Source: Paulinella micropora (taxonomy: Eukaryota > Cercozoa > Imbricatea > Euglyphida > Paulinellidae). Taken from it: a stretch of 64,000 nt of DNA. Of this stretch, positions 1 to 10,399 are shown piece by piece. The notes under the pieces are model-generated. The model worked only from the letters and a program-made list of their open reading frames with translations, was not told the DNA's origin and made no database searches. A program made the translations under genes and the position numbers. The first letter of the stretch is position 1. Each line of letters opens with the position of its first letter. The DNA lies in contig WBZZ01000732.1 of assembly GCA_019918135.1 (NCBI GenBank), positions 126,990 to 190,989 on the forward strand, written 5' to 3'.

Positions 1-3000
1 CCACAGATAGTCTTTCAATCGCAAACTTAGACTTAACTAATACTAATATTACGGGCTTAAACACAGAGAGAGTGCCAGAAGATGCCGACCCCGTAAATCT
101 TTATTTCACAAATACCCGATTTGATACAAGGTTATCTACAAAAACCACAGATGATATTAAAGAAGGAAAAAATTTATACTACACCGAGCAACGGGTTTCA
201 AATAATGCTGATGTCAAAGCCTCAACTCAACACCGTTCTAATACAAGCAATCCGCATCAAACCAGTTTATACAATCTCATAGACACAAACATATCAGCAC
301 AAGCGGTCGGACAATACTTAACTTACAACGATGTAGACGGCAAATGGAGAAATACATATTTAGGGTCAATAGACACACTCTCCGATGTAGTCATAACCGC
401 ACCAATCGCAATGAATAGTTATCTAACATATAATTCAATAAACTGGGTAAATAAAACCTTTCCAATAAATGTTGATGAATTCGGCAATATTAATATGGGT
501 GGGTATTTGAACATAACAGGAGTAAATTTACTAAATACGATATTGGTTTCTTCAATCATAACGACTGATACATTTGGTAATGCTTTTGACACACGACTCA
601 CAACTAAAACAACTACTAACTTAGCTGAGGGGACAAACCTTTACTATACTAATGCTAGATTTGACACTCAACTAGCAACTAAAACAACTACTAACTTAGC
701 CGAGGGGACAAACCTTTACTATACTAATGCTAGATTTGACACTCAACTAGCAACTAAATCAACAACCAACTTAGCCGAGGGGACAAACCTTTACTATACT
801 AATGCTAGATTTGACACACGATTTGACACACAACTAGCAACTAAAACAACTACTAACTTAGCCGAGGGGACAAACCTTTACTATACTAATGCTAGATTTG
901 ACACTCAACTAGCAACTAAATCAACTACTAACATAGCAGAAGGAACAAACCTTTACTATACTAATGCTAGATTTGACACTCAACTAGCAACTAAATCAAC
1001 AACCAACTTAGCCGAGGGGACAAACCTTTACTATACTAATGCTAGATTTGACACTCAACTAGCAACTAAATCAACTACTAACTTAGCAGAAGGAACAAAT
1101 CTATACTATACGAATGCTAGATTTGACACACGATTTGACACACAACTAGCAACTAAATCAACTACTAACTTAGCAGAAGGAACAAATCTATACTATACCA
1201 CCGCACGAGATAATTCAAATTTTGACACACGGCTAGGCACTAAATCAACGACAAACTTAGCCGAGGGAACAAACCTTTCCTATACGACAGCCAGAGCAAA
1301 TACAGACTTTGATACGAGACTGGCGACCAAGAGCACCACCAACTTAGCAGAGGGAACCAATTTATATTACACCACCGCGAGGGCTAATACGGACTTTGAC
1401 ACACGGTTAGGAACTAAGTCAATAGATGCTTTAAGCGACTGCCTAATAACGACTCCAGCGAATGGACAATTATTAACATACAACGGGTCAAACTGGGTAA
1501 ATTCCACTGGGTCGCTGGCTTTCCTTGCTTTGTCAGGCGGGACGATGACTGGCGATGTAAAATATGGGGTTTCTGCTTTTACTCTATACACAGCCCCACA
1601 GGCTATGACGTCGAACAATTCAGGTGGTTTTATTGCTTCTGCTTCAGATGAATATAACCCCGCTTACTATGCTTTTAATGCTAGCCAGAATGATTACTGG
1701 ACTACGGCTATATATTACAACGACACGACGGGAGTATATACAAGAACTCCCGCGACAACGAACACATAAGGAGGGACACCATACACGGGCGAATATATAA
1801 AAATAGATTTAGGGGCGATATATAGGATTAAAACATATTATGTGCGGTCTTCTTCTGCTAACTACATTGAAACAACTCCGAGTATATGGTATGTGGGAAC
1901 AAGTTCGGATAATATTACTTACACATTATGGGATTCACAGACTGGACAAGCATGGGCTTCACAATCAAAGAAAACATATACGCCCGCTTCAAATGCTTCT
2001 GCTAGATACATCATTTTTATAGTAAATCAGACTGGGAGTGGAGGAACTTCATTTAGAAGTCAACCTCGTGTAGCCAGTTTGTATTTTGACTATGAGACAT
2101 TTAATTATGATATAACGAATGTTAGAAATATGACAGGCTACTCATTAACAACGAGCGGAGCCATAACAGCTAGCGGGGCAATAACAGCAAGTGCGGGGCT
2201 ATCTACAACTACACTCTCAGCAAGCGGGGCAATAACGGCGAATGCGGGGATTGATATGAAAAGTCAAATTTTGTCAAACGTAGCAACTCCATCGGCTTCA
2301 ACAGACGGAGCAAATAAAACGTATGTGGATACATTAGACGGACAGAATGTGAAATTAACTGGAACACAGACAATGTCAGGAACAAAAGAATTCAGCGGAA
2401 TATTAGCAACTTAATTAGGTGTCCCTTGTATAGTAGGAAGGAATTCAAAAGGCACGGCTGCGACAGGTGGTTTAGAGCTATACGGAACTAGTGCCAATCT
2501 AAATGGTCTACATATACAAGCATTCATTCATTCATCTGTTTATCTTATATTTCAACAACTAAATTGGAGCTCGGACAATATAAACTTAGTTTTTGATGCT
2601 TATTATGATGGTGCGAACTGGAAATCAAGCAATAGTGGCTCAAACTGTCTATTTACAAAAGGTGGCAACAAACTATCTTTTAATTATGCTAGCGGAATAA
2701 CAGTGGGAAACAATGTAACTTGGACTGAGGCGATGAACATAAGCACCGCGGGGGTGATAACAGGGAATTAGGTGCGAAAATATGTATTCAAGGAGCAACG
2801 AACGGAGGAAGCACTCGGGGTATATATATGTGGGATATTGCTGATACAAACTGGGGGATATGTATGAGCCAATCTGGCCCGGCGAGTAGGTCATTAAGTG
2901 GAGGAACGGCACCAGCAGGAAATGGATTTAGTAGTCATGCTGTAAGATTTAGATCGGGTGCTGACACGACCCAAGGTTTTGTGTGGGAAAATGGAAGTGA

Positions 3001-3651
3001 TGTTGCTTTAATGTCGTTGAGAGGGAACGATGGATTTTTGTGGAGCAAAGGTGGCTTTCAAACAGACAACAGCATAACGATGCTCAACTTTACTTTACAG
3101 ACGGCACGACAACTACGTGCGGTATAAGGTGGTCTGACGACAACCACGGCTTATTTTGTAAGAGAAACACAAATGAGATGTATTTTAAGGAATACGGAAC
3201 TTGTTATTTTCAAACCACGGGAGCAAACACGAGGGCAACACTTACAAGCAGTGGTATCGTTAATACTTCTGACAGGAGACACAAAACCGACATAAGGGAT
3301 GCTGAATTCTGCGGTTTAGATTTCATTAACGCCCTCAAACCAAAGTGCTTCAAACTTAGAGAATCAAAAAGAGAGAACTGCGGATTTATTGCTCAGGATA
3401 TTGAAGAATTAGTTGAAAAAAAATTAATATGTTTTAATCCAGTTGAAGACCATAAAGTGTCAAAAGAAGACGGGACAACAGAAGAATTAAAAACAATGAA
3501 ATATTTTGATTTGATAGCACCAAGTTAAGGCAACACAGGAGTTATCGGAAAAAGTGAATAATTTAGAAAAAGAAAATAAAACTTTACTTAATATATTACA
3601 AGATTTAACAAACCAATTAGCAGAAATTAGAGCAGTCGTTTTCCCTCCGTA
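1..3651 (+). pseudogene. Broken fibre-like protein with C-terminal peptidase S74 chaperone domain (5' end outside window)
   Basis: Three frames must be chained. Residues encoded at 72-1769 and 1842-2414 are in one frame, separated by an in-frame TAA at 1767-1769; another TAA lies at 2412-2414. Frameshifts follow near 2770, 3060-3090 and 3525. The N-terminal part holds about ten repeats built on NLAEGTNLYYTNARFDT. The part at about 3265-3530 has the S74 intramolecular chaperone signature (SDRRHKTDIRDAEF, then GFIAQDIEEL), and a frame from 3529 to 3651 gives a leucine-rich coiled coil, the normal end of such proteins. In phages and some giant viruses S74 domains trimerise and release fibre or spike proteins. 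The gene is AT-rich, unlike the viral genes further right, so it may come from a different virus. The S74 call is firm; the gene is clearly dead. Confidence 0.8.
601..1420 (+). repeat. In-frame tandem repeat of 63-75 bp units in the fibre gene
   Basis: About ten copies of a unit encoding TNLAEGTNLYYTNARFDTQLATKT, shown here only as a pattern. The first seven are nearly identical at DNA level. Two carry an extra RFDT-type insertion (near 815 and 1125). The last three diverge to YYTTARANTDFDTRL. Adjacent near-identical copies suggest recent unequal crossing-over, a common way that fibre shafts change length. Confidence 0.85.
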
Positions 3652-3709
3652 ATCCCAATATATTTTTTGAGATCGTAAGTGATTTTTTGAAAAAAAGCAC
3701 TTACACCCA

Positions 3710-3910
3710 ATGCCCCCTAGATTACATCCAGCACCAGCCGTCATAGAAGTAGATGGCGAACTCACACCAGAGTTGAAGAACCGCGTAATTGACGTCCAAA
3801 TTAAACAGGAAGAAAAAAAAACCACGAATACGAGGACAACTGGGATTGCTGTATGTCTAAGCGAAAAACTGACAGCCGTCTTATTAAGTACTTATTTCAA
3901 ATGGACGTGA
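3710..3910 (+). CDS. Small hypothetical ORF, 66 aa
   Basis: An ATG-started frame directly after the fibre pseudogene, beginning MPPRLHPAPAVIEVDGELTP. The first 45 residues have a coherent, charged composition; the tail does not. No family is recognised. It could be a remnant of a larger gene or chance. There is a T/A-rich leader but no recognised promoter. Confidence 0.2.
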   Translation: MPPRLHPAPAVIEVDGELTPELKNRVIDVQIKQEEKKTTNTRTTGIAVCLSEKLTAVLLSTYFKWT

Positions 3911-4138
3911 ATTTTCTTGACGCGTGATTTAGGTTTAGGTTTCCTGGACCAGATTTTGTCGGAGGGGTTATTTCAATAATTTCTACCGAAAAACCCGATA
4001 TAAATAATTTCGATAGGCAATAGAACTTAACAGCGACTTCTTTTTTTAGACGATTAGTGTCTTAGCGTCTTTTCGTCTTTTTGTCTTTTTGTCTTTTTTA
4101 CCTCACTCGTGAGCAACAAAAAAACCCCCCTCTAAAAT

Positions 4139-4534
4139 ATGTCTTTTAATTTGATACCAAACAATGTTAAAGGAAAAGAAGAATGGATTGAGCAGTTTGA
4201 AGACGGATATTCAATTAAGAGACTGAAGGAGATGAAGATAAAAGCGAGGAAAGAGATTGAGAAAGATGAAGACCTGATTGAAGAAATGAAGACAGCATTA
4301 GAAAAGAAGAAAGAACGACTTAGTGCGATTGATGTCATTTTGAGGAAGAAGAATAAGGAGCAAGACGAGATTGAAGAAGATGTGATGAAAGACAGAAGAA
4401 GAAAGAAAAGATTAAGAAAGATTAAAGAAGAAAGAAAATTGATGAAACTGTGGAAGAAACAGAACAGAGAATTAGTTGAAGGATACGACATTGAAGAGAT
4501 AGAATCCCTTGTTGAAGAAGGGTCTACCTATTAA
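4139..4534 (+). CDS. Coiled-coil protein, 131 aa, function unknown
   Basis: Complete ATG-to-stop frame beginning MSFNLIPNNVKGKEEW. Residues 30-115 are almost entirely Lys, Glu, Arg, Asp, Ile and Leu in a heptad-like pattern, which predicts a long helical coiled coil; there is no cysteine and no membrane segment. The upstream stretch is T-rich, with repeated GTCTTTTT blocks at about 4065-4100 that could be a promoter element. Codon use is AT-rich like the fibre gene, so both probably belong to the same module. It is one of few intact genes in the left 8 kb. No function can be assigned. Confidence 0.55.
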   Translation: MSFNLIPNNVKGKEEWIEQFEDGYSIKRLKEMKIKARKEIEKDEDLIEEMKTALEKKKERLSAIDVILRKKNKEQDEIEEDVMKDRRRKKRLRKIKEERKLMKLWKKQNRELVEGYDIEEIESLVEEGSTY

Positions 4535-4635
4535 ATGACACAAGCTTGTTTGGCAATCAAACAAAAAAATGACATAAAAGAGGGAAGTCCTAACATGAAC
4601 AGAGCTCTACGGTGAGGTCATTAATTGATTTTTTT

Positions 4636-4684
4636 ATGCCTCCTTCGGGAGCGATAACTTAATATGCCTCCTTCGGGAGCGATA
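4636..4684. terminator. Twin 21-bp direct repeats, each a UUCG-loop hairpin
   Basis: ATGCCTCCTTCGGGAGCGAT occurs at 4636-4656 and again at 4664-4684. Each copy folds as CTCC-TTCG-GGAG, a four-pair stem closed by a C(UUCG)G tetraloop. They lie just downstream of the coiled-coil gene and of a T run, so a 3'-end or processing signal is plausible. They also sit at the boundary between AT-rich and GC-rich DNA. Confidence 0.4.
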
Positions 4685-4899
4685 GTTGAAAATTTTTAAA
4701 GTCGTGGGAGACTTAAAAAACCCTGCCCCATACAGTATGTGTGGTGGCAGGTTTGTTATTCTTCGCGATGGAAGTGGGTTGATACTAACAGGTAATTTCC
4801 TTCTTCCATTTCTCTTCCTTTTTGATTTCTATTCGATTTCTTTATGTTGTTTAAAAATAGCGATTTGGACTTAACGACCCTTTTTTCGCTGGTATTTTC
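4685..4899. other. No supported gene
   Basis: A short frame (4686-4874) starts MKIFKVVGDLKNPAPYSMCG from a TTG codon and turns into unbroken hydrophobic residues. It could be the broken start of a gene, but nothing in it is recognisable. Confidence 0.3.
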
Positions 4900-6060
4900 T
4901 TGAAAATACCTGCGGGAAAAGGGTACTTATCTTCTAAATCAAGGAGAAATCAAAGAAAGAGAATTTTTAGCTCGGAAGTGTTCGGCGCGAGCGGCCAGTG
5001 GAGGTGTTCGGCGCGAGCCACTTTCCGCTCGCGCCCTGGACCGGCTCAGGAGACTGCTTCACATTTCCGATTCCAGCCAATCCGAGAAATGATCGCGATA
5101 CCGTGGCACAATCCCTTGTTCTCGGCGGGAGCAAAAAAAGGTTTGACGACGGAATGCAGCGTGGGAGACGGCGTGGTACCGAACCCTCCCTTGCTACACC
5201 AAGAAGAAGAAGAGGAAGATGGCGAGTAGTCGGAGGAAGACATCGACATCGTGAGCGTTAGAGAAGACAGCAAGAAAGCCGAGGAACCTGGGAAAGACAT
5301 CGACATCGTGGGCTCAAGAGAAGATAGCAAGCAAGCCGAGGAGCTCAGTCCCAAGCGCAGGAAAGTAGAGTTCGTTGGTCCTACGCTCAAGTGGCTTGCC
5401 CTGCAGCGCTGTGCCGAGGAGGAGTCGAAGAAGCATGGCTTCGACGAGCCAGCGATCTGGGTGCAATGGGAAAAGAAGGACAGACGCAGCAACAGGAAGA
5501 TAAAGACGTGGGAGCTGGAGCCGCTATCTGCCGTGCTGGCGTGGAAGAACGATAAAGGGCTTACCAATGCTAAGTACTGGCGGGAGGTGATCGAGAAAGA
5601 GGTGTTGGGCTCAGACGAATTGTACAAGCTTGAAGGAGACGCTAGCTCGATGGTAGATGCCAGTGGCACGACCGACAGTCTGTCATTGCCATCGACTGTC
5701 AAGCAGCATTTCTGACACGAACAAGATTACGCTTGTCTGGCCTATGCCTTGTTCAACCTCACCAACGCCCCGCATCGCTACGGGAAAAGGATGAAGCGCA
5801 AGTTTCGTGAGTCAGTTGCCAGCATGCCCGTCTTCCGGAGATTTCTCGCGTGGCTACAAGAGACTAGGTACTCGTTGGCTACATGCGGCGAGGCGGAGCA
5901 GCGCAAGTCACTCAACTGGCTACTCGAGCAGCGCCAAGGGCTGGCTATCATCAGTTTCGACGGGCACGCTTACGGCTTCGACTTCGTGCGCAAATTGATC
6001 TTTGACGGAGCCAGCGAGTATGCTATGCAGCTGGACAAGAAGGTGCTCTATGCCTACTGA
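4900..6060 (+). pseudogene. Hypothetical protein with two in-frame stops; possible cysteine-peptidase-like C-terminus
   Basis: One reading frame runs throughout, interrupted only by TAG at 5227-5229 and TGA at 5713-5715. The middle part has an acidic linker with an imperfect repeat (DIDIVSVREDSKKAEE / DIDIVGSREDSKQAEE), a basic SPKRRK patch and a Trp/Lys-rich helical segment. Past the TGA, the segment DYACLAYALFNLTNA followed about 75 residues later by GHAYGFD places a Cys in a helix and a His before an aromatic, the general layout of ubiquitin-type cysteine peptidases. That comparison is only a pattern match and no family was identified. It could be a host gene or a viral accessory gene. Both stops are one C-to-T change from a sense codon (CAG, CGA). 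Confidence 0.35.
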
Positions 6061-6454
6061 TTCAGGCCCGGACTTGTCTATAAATATATCTCCGTAGTAC
6101 CTCGTATTCATTGAAAGTCCTGGCCTCAGAGTTGTACACTACTCATAAAAATAAGTTTGGGCCTTTTATCTAAGCTTAGCCTCTTATAAGGTTTTAATAG
6201 GTTACAAAAGGCCCGGAGTGTTAAAGAAAGAGGGAGCAGGTGGCACCGGTGTTTTTGTGGTGGGCGGTGGCACTGGACCCGTCCCACAAGTGCGATTTTT
6301 CTGAAAAATAGTATATGAAAACAACGGTTTCCCCGTAACAATTTTTGAAGCAACCTGGCACAGTCCGACAGACGTGTCGGCTAGCTTGGCTCGTGGCGTG
6401 TGTGTACTCTCACACACACCACTCACCACAGGGATCTGAGGACGTGGCTACACC

Positions 6455-6660
6455 AGTTACACGTTGGCTACTCCCGTAATGGCTACCCCCGACGCTGGCT
6501 ATTCCCGCGATGGTTACCCCTGGACTGGCCACACCTACCCTGGCTACCCCGACGCTGGCTACCCCCCCTTACCCTGGCTACCCCAACACTGGCTACCCCC
6601 CCCCCCTACTCCGGCTATCCCGACACTGGTTACCCCCTTCCTCCTACCCTGGCTACCACT
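6455..6660. repeat. Minisatellite of GGCTACCCC-type units
   Basis: Degenerate tandem units of about 13-18 bp built on TGGCTACCCCGACAC, with C-runs in the spacers. Frames across it give only WLP-type repeats, so it is not read as coding. The 390 bp before it (6061-6454) hold no supported gene. Confidence 0.7.
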
Positions 6661-6680
6661 CGCCATCGCCACCCCTCACC

Positions 6681-7797
6681 TGAAAAAGATAGATGGGACC
6701 AGTCGTGGGCAATTGGCCTCCTATAAGGGTCTGATCGGTGACGACTGGTCCGGAAGGTAAAAAAAGAGGGGACGGGTGGGACACCGGAACCCCCTACTTA
6801 ACGGCTAAGCGGCGACTGCCACTTAGCCGTTACATAGTGGGCACCGGTGTGCCACCTCCCGCCTGAAAAAGACAGTTGGGACCAGTCGTAGGAACTTCGC
6901 CTCTGTAAGGGTCTGACCGGTGACGACTGGTCCGGAAGTTAAAAAAGAGTGGACGCGTGGGACACCGGAACCCCCTACTAAACTGCTAAGCGGCGGTGCG
7001 CCACTTAGCCGTTAGATAGTGGACCCGGGTGCCGCCTCCCGACTGAAAAAGATAGTTGGGACCAGTCGTAGGAACTTCGCCTCTATAAGGGTCTGATCGG
7101 TGACGACTGGTCCGGAAGGTAAAAAACTACGGAAATAGCGGTGGGTGTGCCACTTAGCCGTTCGGTAGTGGGCACCGGGTGTGTGCCACCCCTGGCCTGA
7201 AAAAGATAGTTGGGACCAGTCGTAGGAACTTCGCCTCTTATAAGGGTCTGACCGGTGACGACTGGTCCGGAAGGTAAAAAACCACGTGAATAACGGATGT
7301 TCAAAAAAATAGGTGTACAATGGGGGAATGGCGGGAAAAGCCGCTTAGCCGTTAAGTAGTGGGCACCGGGTGAGCCACCTCCTTCCTGAAAAAGATAGTT
7401 AGGACCAGTCATAGGAACTTCGCCTCTATAAGGGTCTGATCGGTGACGACTGGTCCGGAAGGTAAAAACTGCGGAAATAGCGGTGTGTGTGTGCCACTTA
7501 GCCGTTCGGTAGTGGGTAACGGGTGTGTGCCACCCCCGGCCTGAAAAAGATTGGTTGGGACCAGTCGTAGAGACTTCGCCTCCTCTAAGGGTCTGGCCGA
7601 TGACGACTGGTCCGGAAGGTAGAAAAAATGACGGGAATAGCGGGTGTGGTGGGTGGGAAAAAAAGAACAGAATTCCCGGCAAGTGGCGGAGGGTGCCACC
7701 CGTAGCCTGAAAGAAAACAAATTCTGGACCAGTCGTTGAAAATTCTACCCCTTGAGATCAAATTTCTGACGACTGGTCCAGACTTTGTTTTTTCAGG
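6681..7797. repeat. Array of seven stem-loop repeat units (GGACCAGTCGT ... ACGACTGGTCC)
   Basis: Seven units with left arms starting near 6695, 6878, 7058, 7212, 7401, 7557 and 7726 (spacing 154-189 bp). Each begins CCTGAAAAAGA and has inverted arms GGACCAGTCGT and ACGACTGGTCC about 35-40 bp apart. The loop has a conserved TTCGCCTC...AAGGGTCTG core in the first six. The spacers of units 1 and 2 carry a second hairpin, AACGGCTAAG / CTTAGCCGTT. The seventh unit has the longest arms, from CCTGAAAGAAAACAAA to TTTGTTTTTTCAGG, so it is a foldback of about 100 bp. No protein is encoded convincingly. It lies upstream of the replication gene, so it could be an origin-like array, a foldback element that amplified in place, or a viral terminal repeat. 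Confidence 0.8.
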
Positions 7798-7884
7798 GAG
7801 GGCCGTAGCTCATAAGGCCACCCAGGGGCTGTAGCCCCCAAGGACCAAAAGAAAACGCAGCGGTGTGGCGGGTGGTGCACCGCC

Positions 7885-8105
7885 CCCTATTGGCGACGGC
7901 TGGTCTAGGGGGGGGGGGGGGGTCGCTTTCCTTGGACTGGCACCAGAGGGGGGGGTCGCTTTCCTTGGACTGGCACCAGAGGGAGGGGGGAGGGGGAGGG
8001 GGGGGTTGTTTTCCCCGGATCGACACGGGAGGGAAGGGGGTGACTTTGGGGGTAGGCGGCACGGGGGGGGGGGGGGCCCGGTGACCGGTGGCACCGGTGG
8101 CCGGT
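7885..8105. repeat. G-rich tract with duplicated 33-bp unit
   Basis: Runs of up to 14-18 G on the plus strand, with a duplicated segment GTCGCTTTCCTTGGACTGG at about 7921 and 7957. Many closely spaced G-runs give quadruplex-forming potential. All frames are low complexity, so no gene is called. The last bases (8106-8120) switch abruptly to AT-rich. Confidence 0.6.
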
Positions 8106-8509
8106 AAAAATAATTAATAAAAATTGTCGATAGGCCGGCGCCGGCCCGACCAGACCGGAGCCGGCCGGACCAGGGGCGCGTGCCTCCGGCAGACCATTTG
8201 TCGGGTCTTACCAGCTCAGACTTGGGTTCCAAGCGAACCCAAGAAGTACCCTGAGCCGGAACTTAGACCATTGCCAAAATTTCCCTTGGTCCGCAAAACC
8301 ATTGAAATTTTCTGCCAAATTTTTTCGACCACCCAAATTTTTATTGGATGTCTGTTATGGTAGGTACAAGTGCGCCATGTTCACTCTGTTCGAGACGGGG
8401 GACCCGGCCAAGCTGTCCCGGCTGGCGGAGAATAAGCGCCTCGTCCCGACCTACAAGCAATTCTTGACGAGACTGCACGCGGCCTGCAATGCCTACGGTG
8501 GGCTGGCGG

Positions 8510-8802
8510 CAATGTATTAATAAATCCGGTAGCTTAGTTGACAGAGGCCGGGTTGTAGACCGGGACACTTTGGTAGTTCGCAGTTGAACAGATTGTGAGA
8601 GATTTACTGAGTAAAATTATTACCGCAAAACTGAAGGCGGCAAAACCATAATATGTGACTGGCTGACAATGACAAATTCATTAATTAGGTCAGTCGTAAA
8701 TAATAGGTAAATCAGTCCTGTCGACATATAATAAATGACGTAACTGTCATATCACGAGTAACTGCTGTCAGAAATTATTCTAACCGTTATTGTAATGTAA
8801 AG
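8510..8802 (-). repeat. E1 3' LTR
   Basis: 293 bp. Differs from the right LTR at several positions, including CAATGACAAATT versus CAATGCCAAATT and GGTTGTAGACC versus GGTTGAAGACC. Carries the antisense tRNA-like stretch at 8525-8590. Confidence 0.9.
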
Positions 8803-8933
8803 CTCCCCCTAATTTCAGAGGTAGTTACCAATAAAGTCACTAGTGAGGTAGAAGTCACAAATATATTCTAACCTTATCACTAAAGTCATAGGACACCTCT
8901 AATGAGCAAAGGCATAAGCATCCTCAGTAGTGC

Positions 8934-10396
8934 TTACTTGGACTGATGTCCAGACAGTCTGTCTGCCCCCTTCTTGAACAAGGAGGGGCTAGCGATTTTC
9001 TTTGAGAGAACATCGGCGCGATTGTCTGCTGACGGGACCCAACGCATCACAACCTCCCCCTTCCTCATCGCCTCAGTCAAATGGTAATGCCTCAGAGCAA
9101 TATGACGCAGCTTCTTACCAAACACCGATTCCGGCGCAGTACACACCGTAGCCTGATTGTCGACATTGAGAGTCGGCGTCGCCATCAACTCGTCTTTCAA
9201 TGGGTTTTCATCCGACCAAGGCAGAGCCCGAATCATATTACGCACCGACTCAAGATCATGCAACACCTCCGAAGCCACTTCGTACGTGAAGAAGCCAGAC
9301 AGCATGACGAGCAACAACTGGAACGGCCTGGTCGCGAGTGCGTCCACTTCCGGGAACGGCAATGCGTACGATGGCTTCAATAGTATTACGGGCTCGAACT
9401 TTTCTTGGCAGAGCAACACCAGTATCTACAATGCGATGAGCGGCGCCTAGTTTCACTCTCTTGCGTGCCTGTGGCCAAATGCTTCTGATTGGAAGCCCTC
9501 ACCATCACAGGCCCATCCGCCAGGAACACCACACCCCCTGTTCGCGAGTACATGCGACTTCCATTTCCTAAGGACGAATCTGAGTCCGCCTCCGGCGTAC
9601 GGTTGCCATTCGACGAGAACTTAACACCCCTGTTCTTGACGAACAGGAAATAGCGCAATAGCTGCTCCGCCGCTCGATAATCGAACTTGCTCCTGTCGGA
9701 CTGATGCTCAGCCAGGTAACTCAACGGAAGAACCGACTCCGGGCAACTCGCTTTCAAGTAGATGTAACTCCCTACAATCTCCTGTGGCGAGTACTCCCCC
9801 AGCGCCGGCACCATCTTCGATCCCTCCGGCAACCACGGCGTCTTGGCCGGAATCCATGGACGCCGTCGCTCCTCTTGAACCTTGCCATCAACGTCTCCGT
9901 ATACTCGCGTTGGTAGATAGATATGGTGTATTCTCCACCCTTCCTACTAACCTCAAACTCAAGCGAGAGGAACTGTTTGACCGGGCCTAGATCCTTCACG
10001 TTCCCCCACTCCTCGTTGAGCTTCTCCACATACTCCTTTCGGCTTGCCTTAGACGCTGCAGCATGAGTTTTATCATCGACATGGTACGTCAATACTTCAG
10101 TCTTCTTCGTCTCAGGATCAATCCTTCCGAACATGACCGGCTCCAGGATGCTCTGCACGAAGCTCATCTTCTTCTGAGTCGGAACCACTCGGTCGTTCCA
10201 ATAAATGTGGCCAGAGGGCTTCAAACCGTTGAACCACATTAGGTGGCGCGTATCCAGCCGGAGGTTGCAGCCACACCAATACCCGCAGCTTTACCTGCGG
10301 GAACGCACTCTCCTCGTCCATTCCAAATATATCAAGGTCCTGCAATACCGCAAGAGCACACGTAGACCACACCAACTCAACTCTACACGTCGATAG
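8934..10396 (-). pseudogene. E1 reverse transcriptase and RNase H, frames broken
   Basis: Read from 10396 down. The RT finger/palm begins DLDIFGMDEESAFPQVKL (RVT_2 pattern), and the catalytic region is TYHVDDKTHAA, a HVDD variant of YVDD. RNase H at 9419-8934 has VDNQATV and the copia-type ending HLTEAMRKGEVVMRWVPSADN then ADVLSKK. At least three frame changes (near 10240, 9830 and 9430) and a stop at 10400-10402 separate it from the integrase frame. Nearly the same breaks occur in E4, so E1 was already defective, or the two copies have exchanged sequence. Confidence 0.85.
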
Positions 10397-10399
10397 ATC

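Noticed and set aside
6400-7720. Several overlapping ORFs of 75-200 aa in the minisatellite and stem-loop array
   Set aside because: They repeat with the DNA period, exist in several frames, and have Pro/Trp or Ser/Gly/Pro low-complexity content; explained by repeats.
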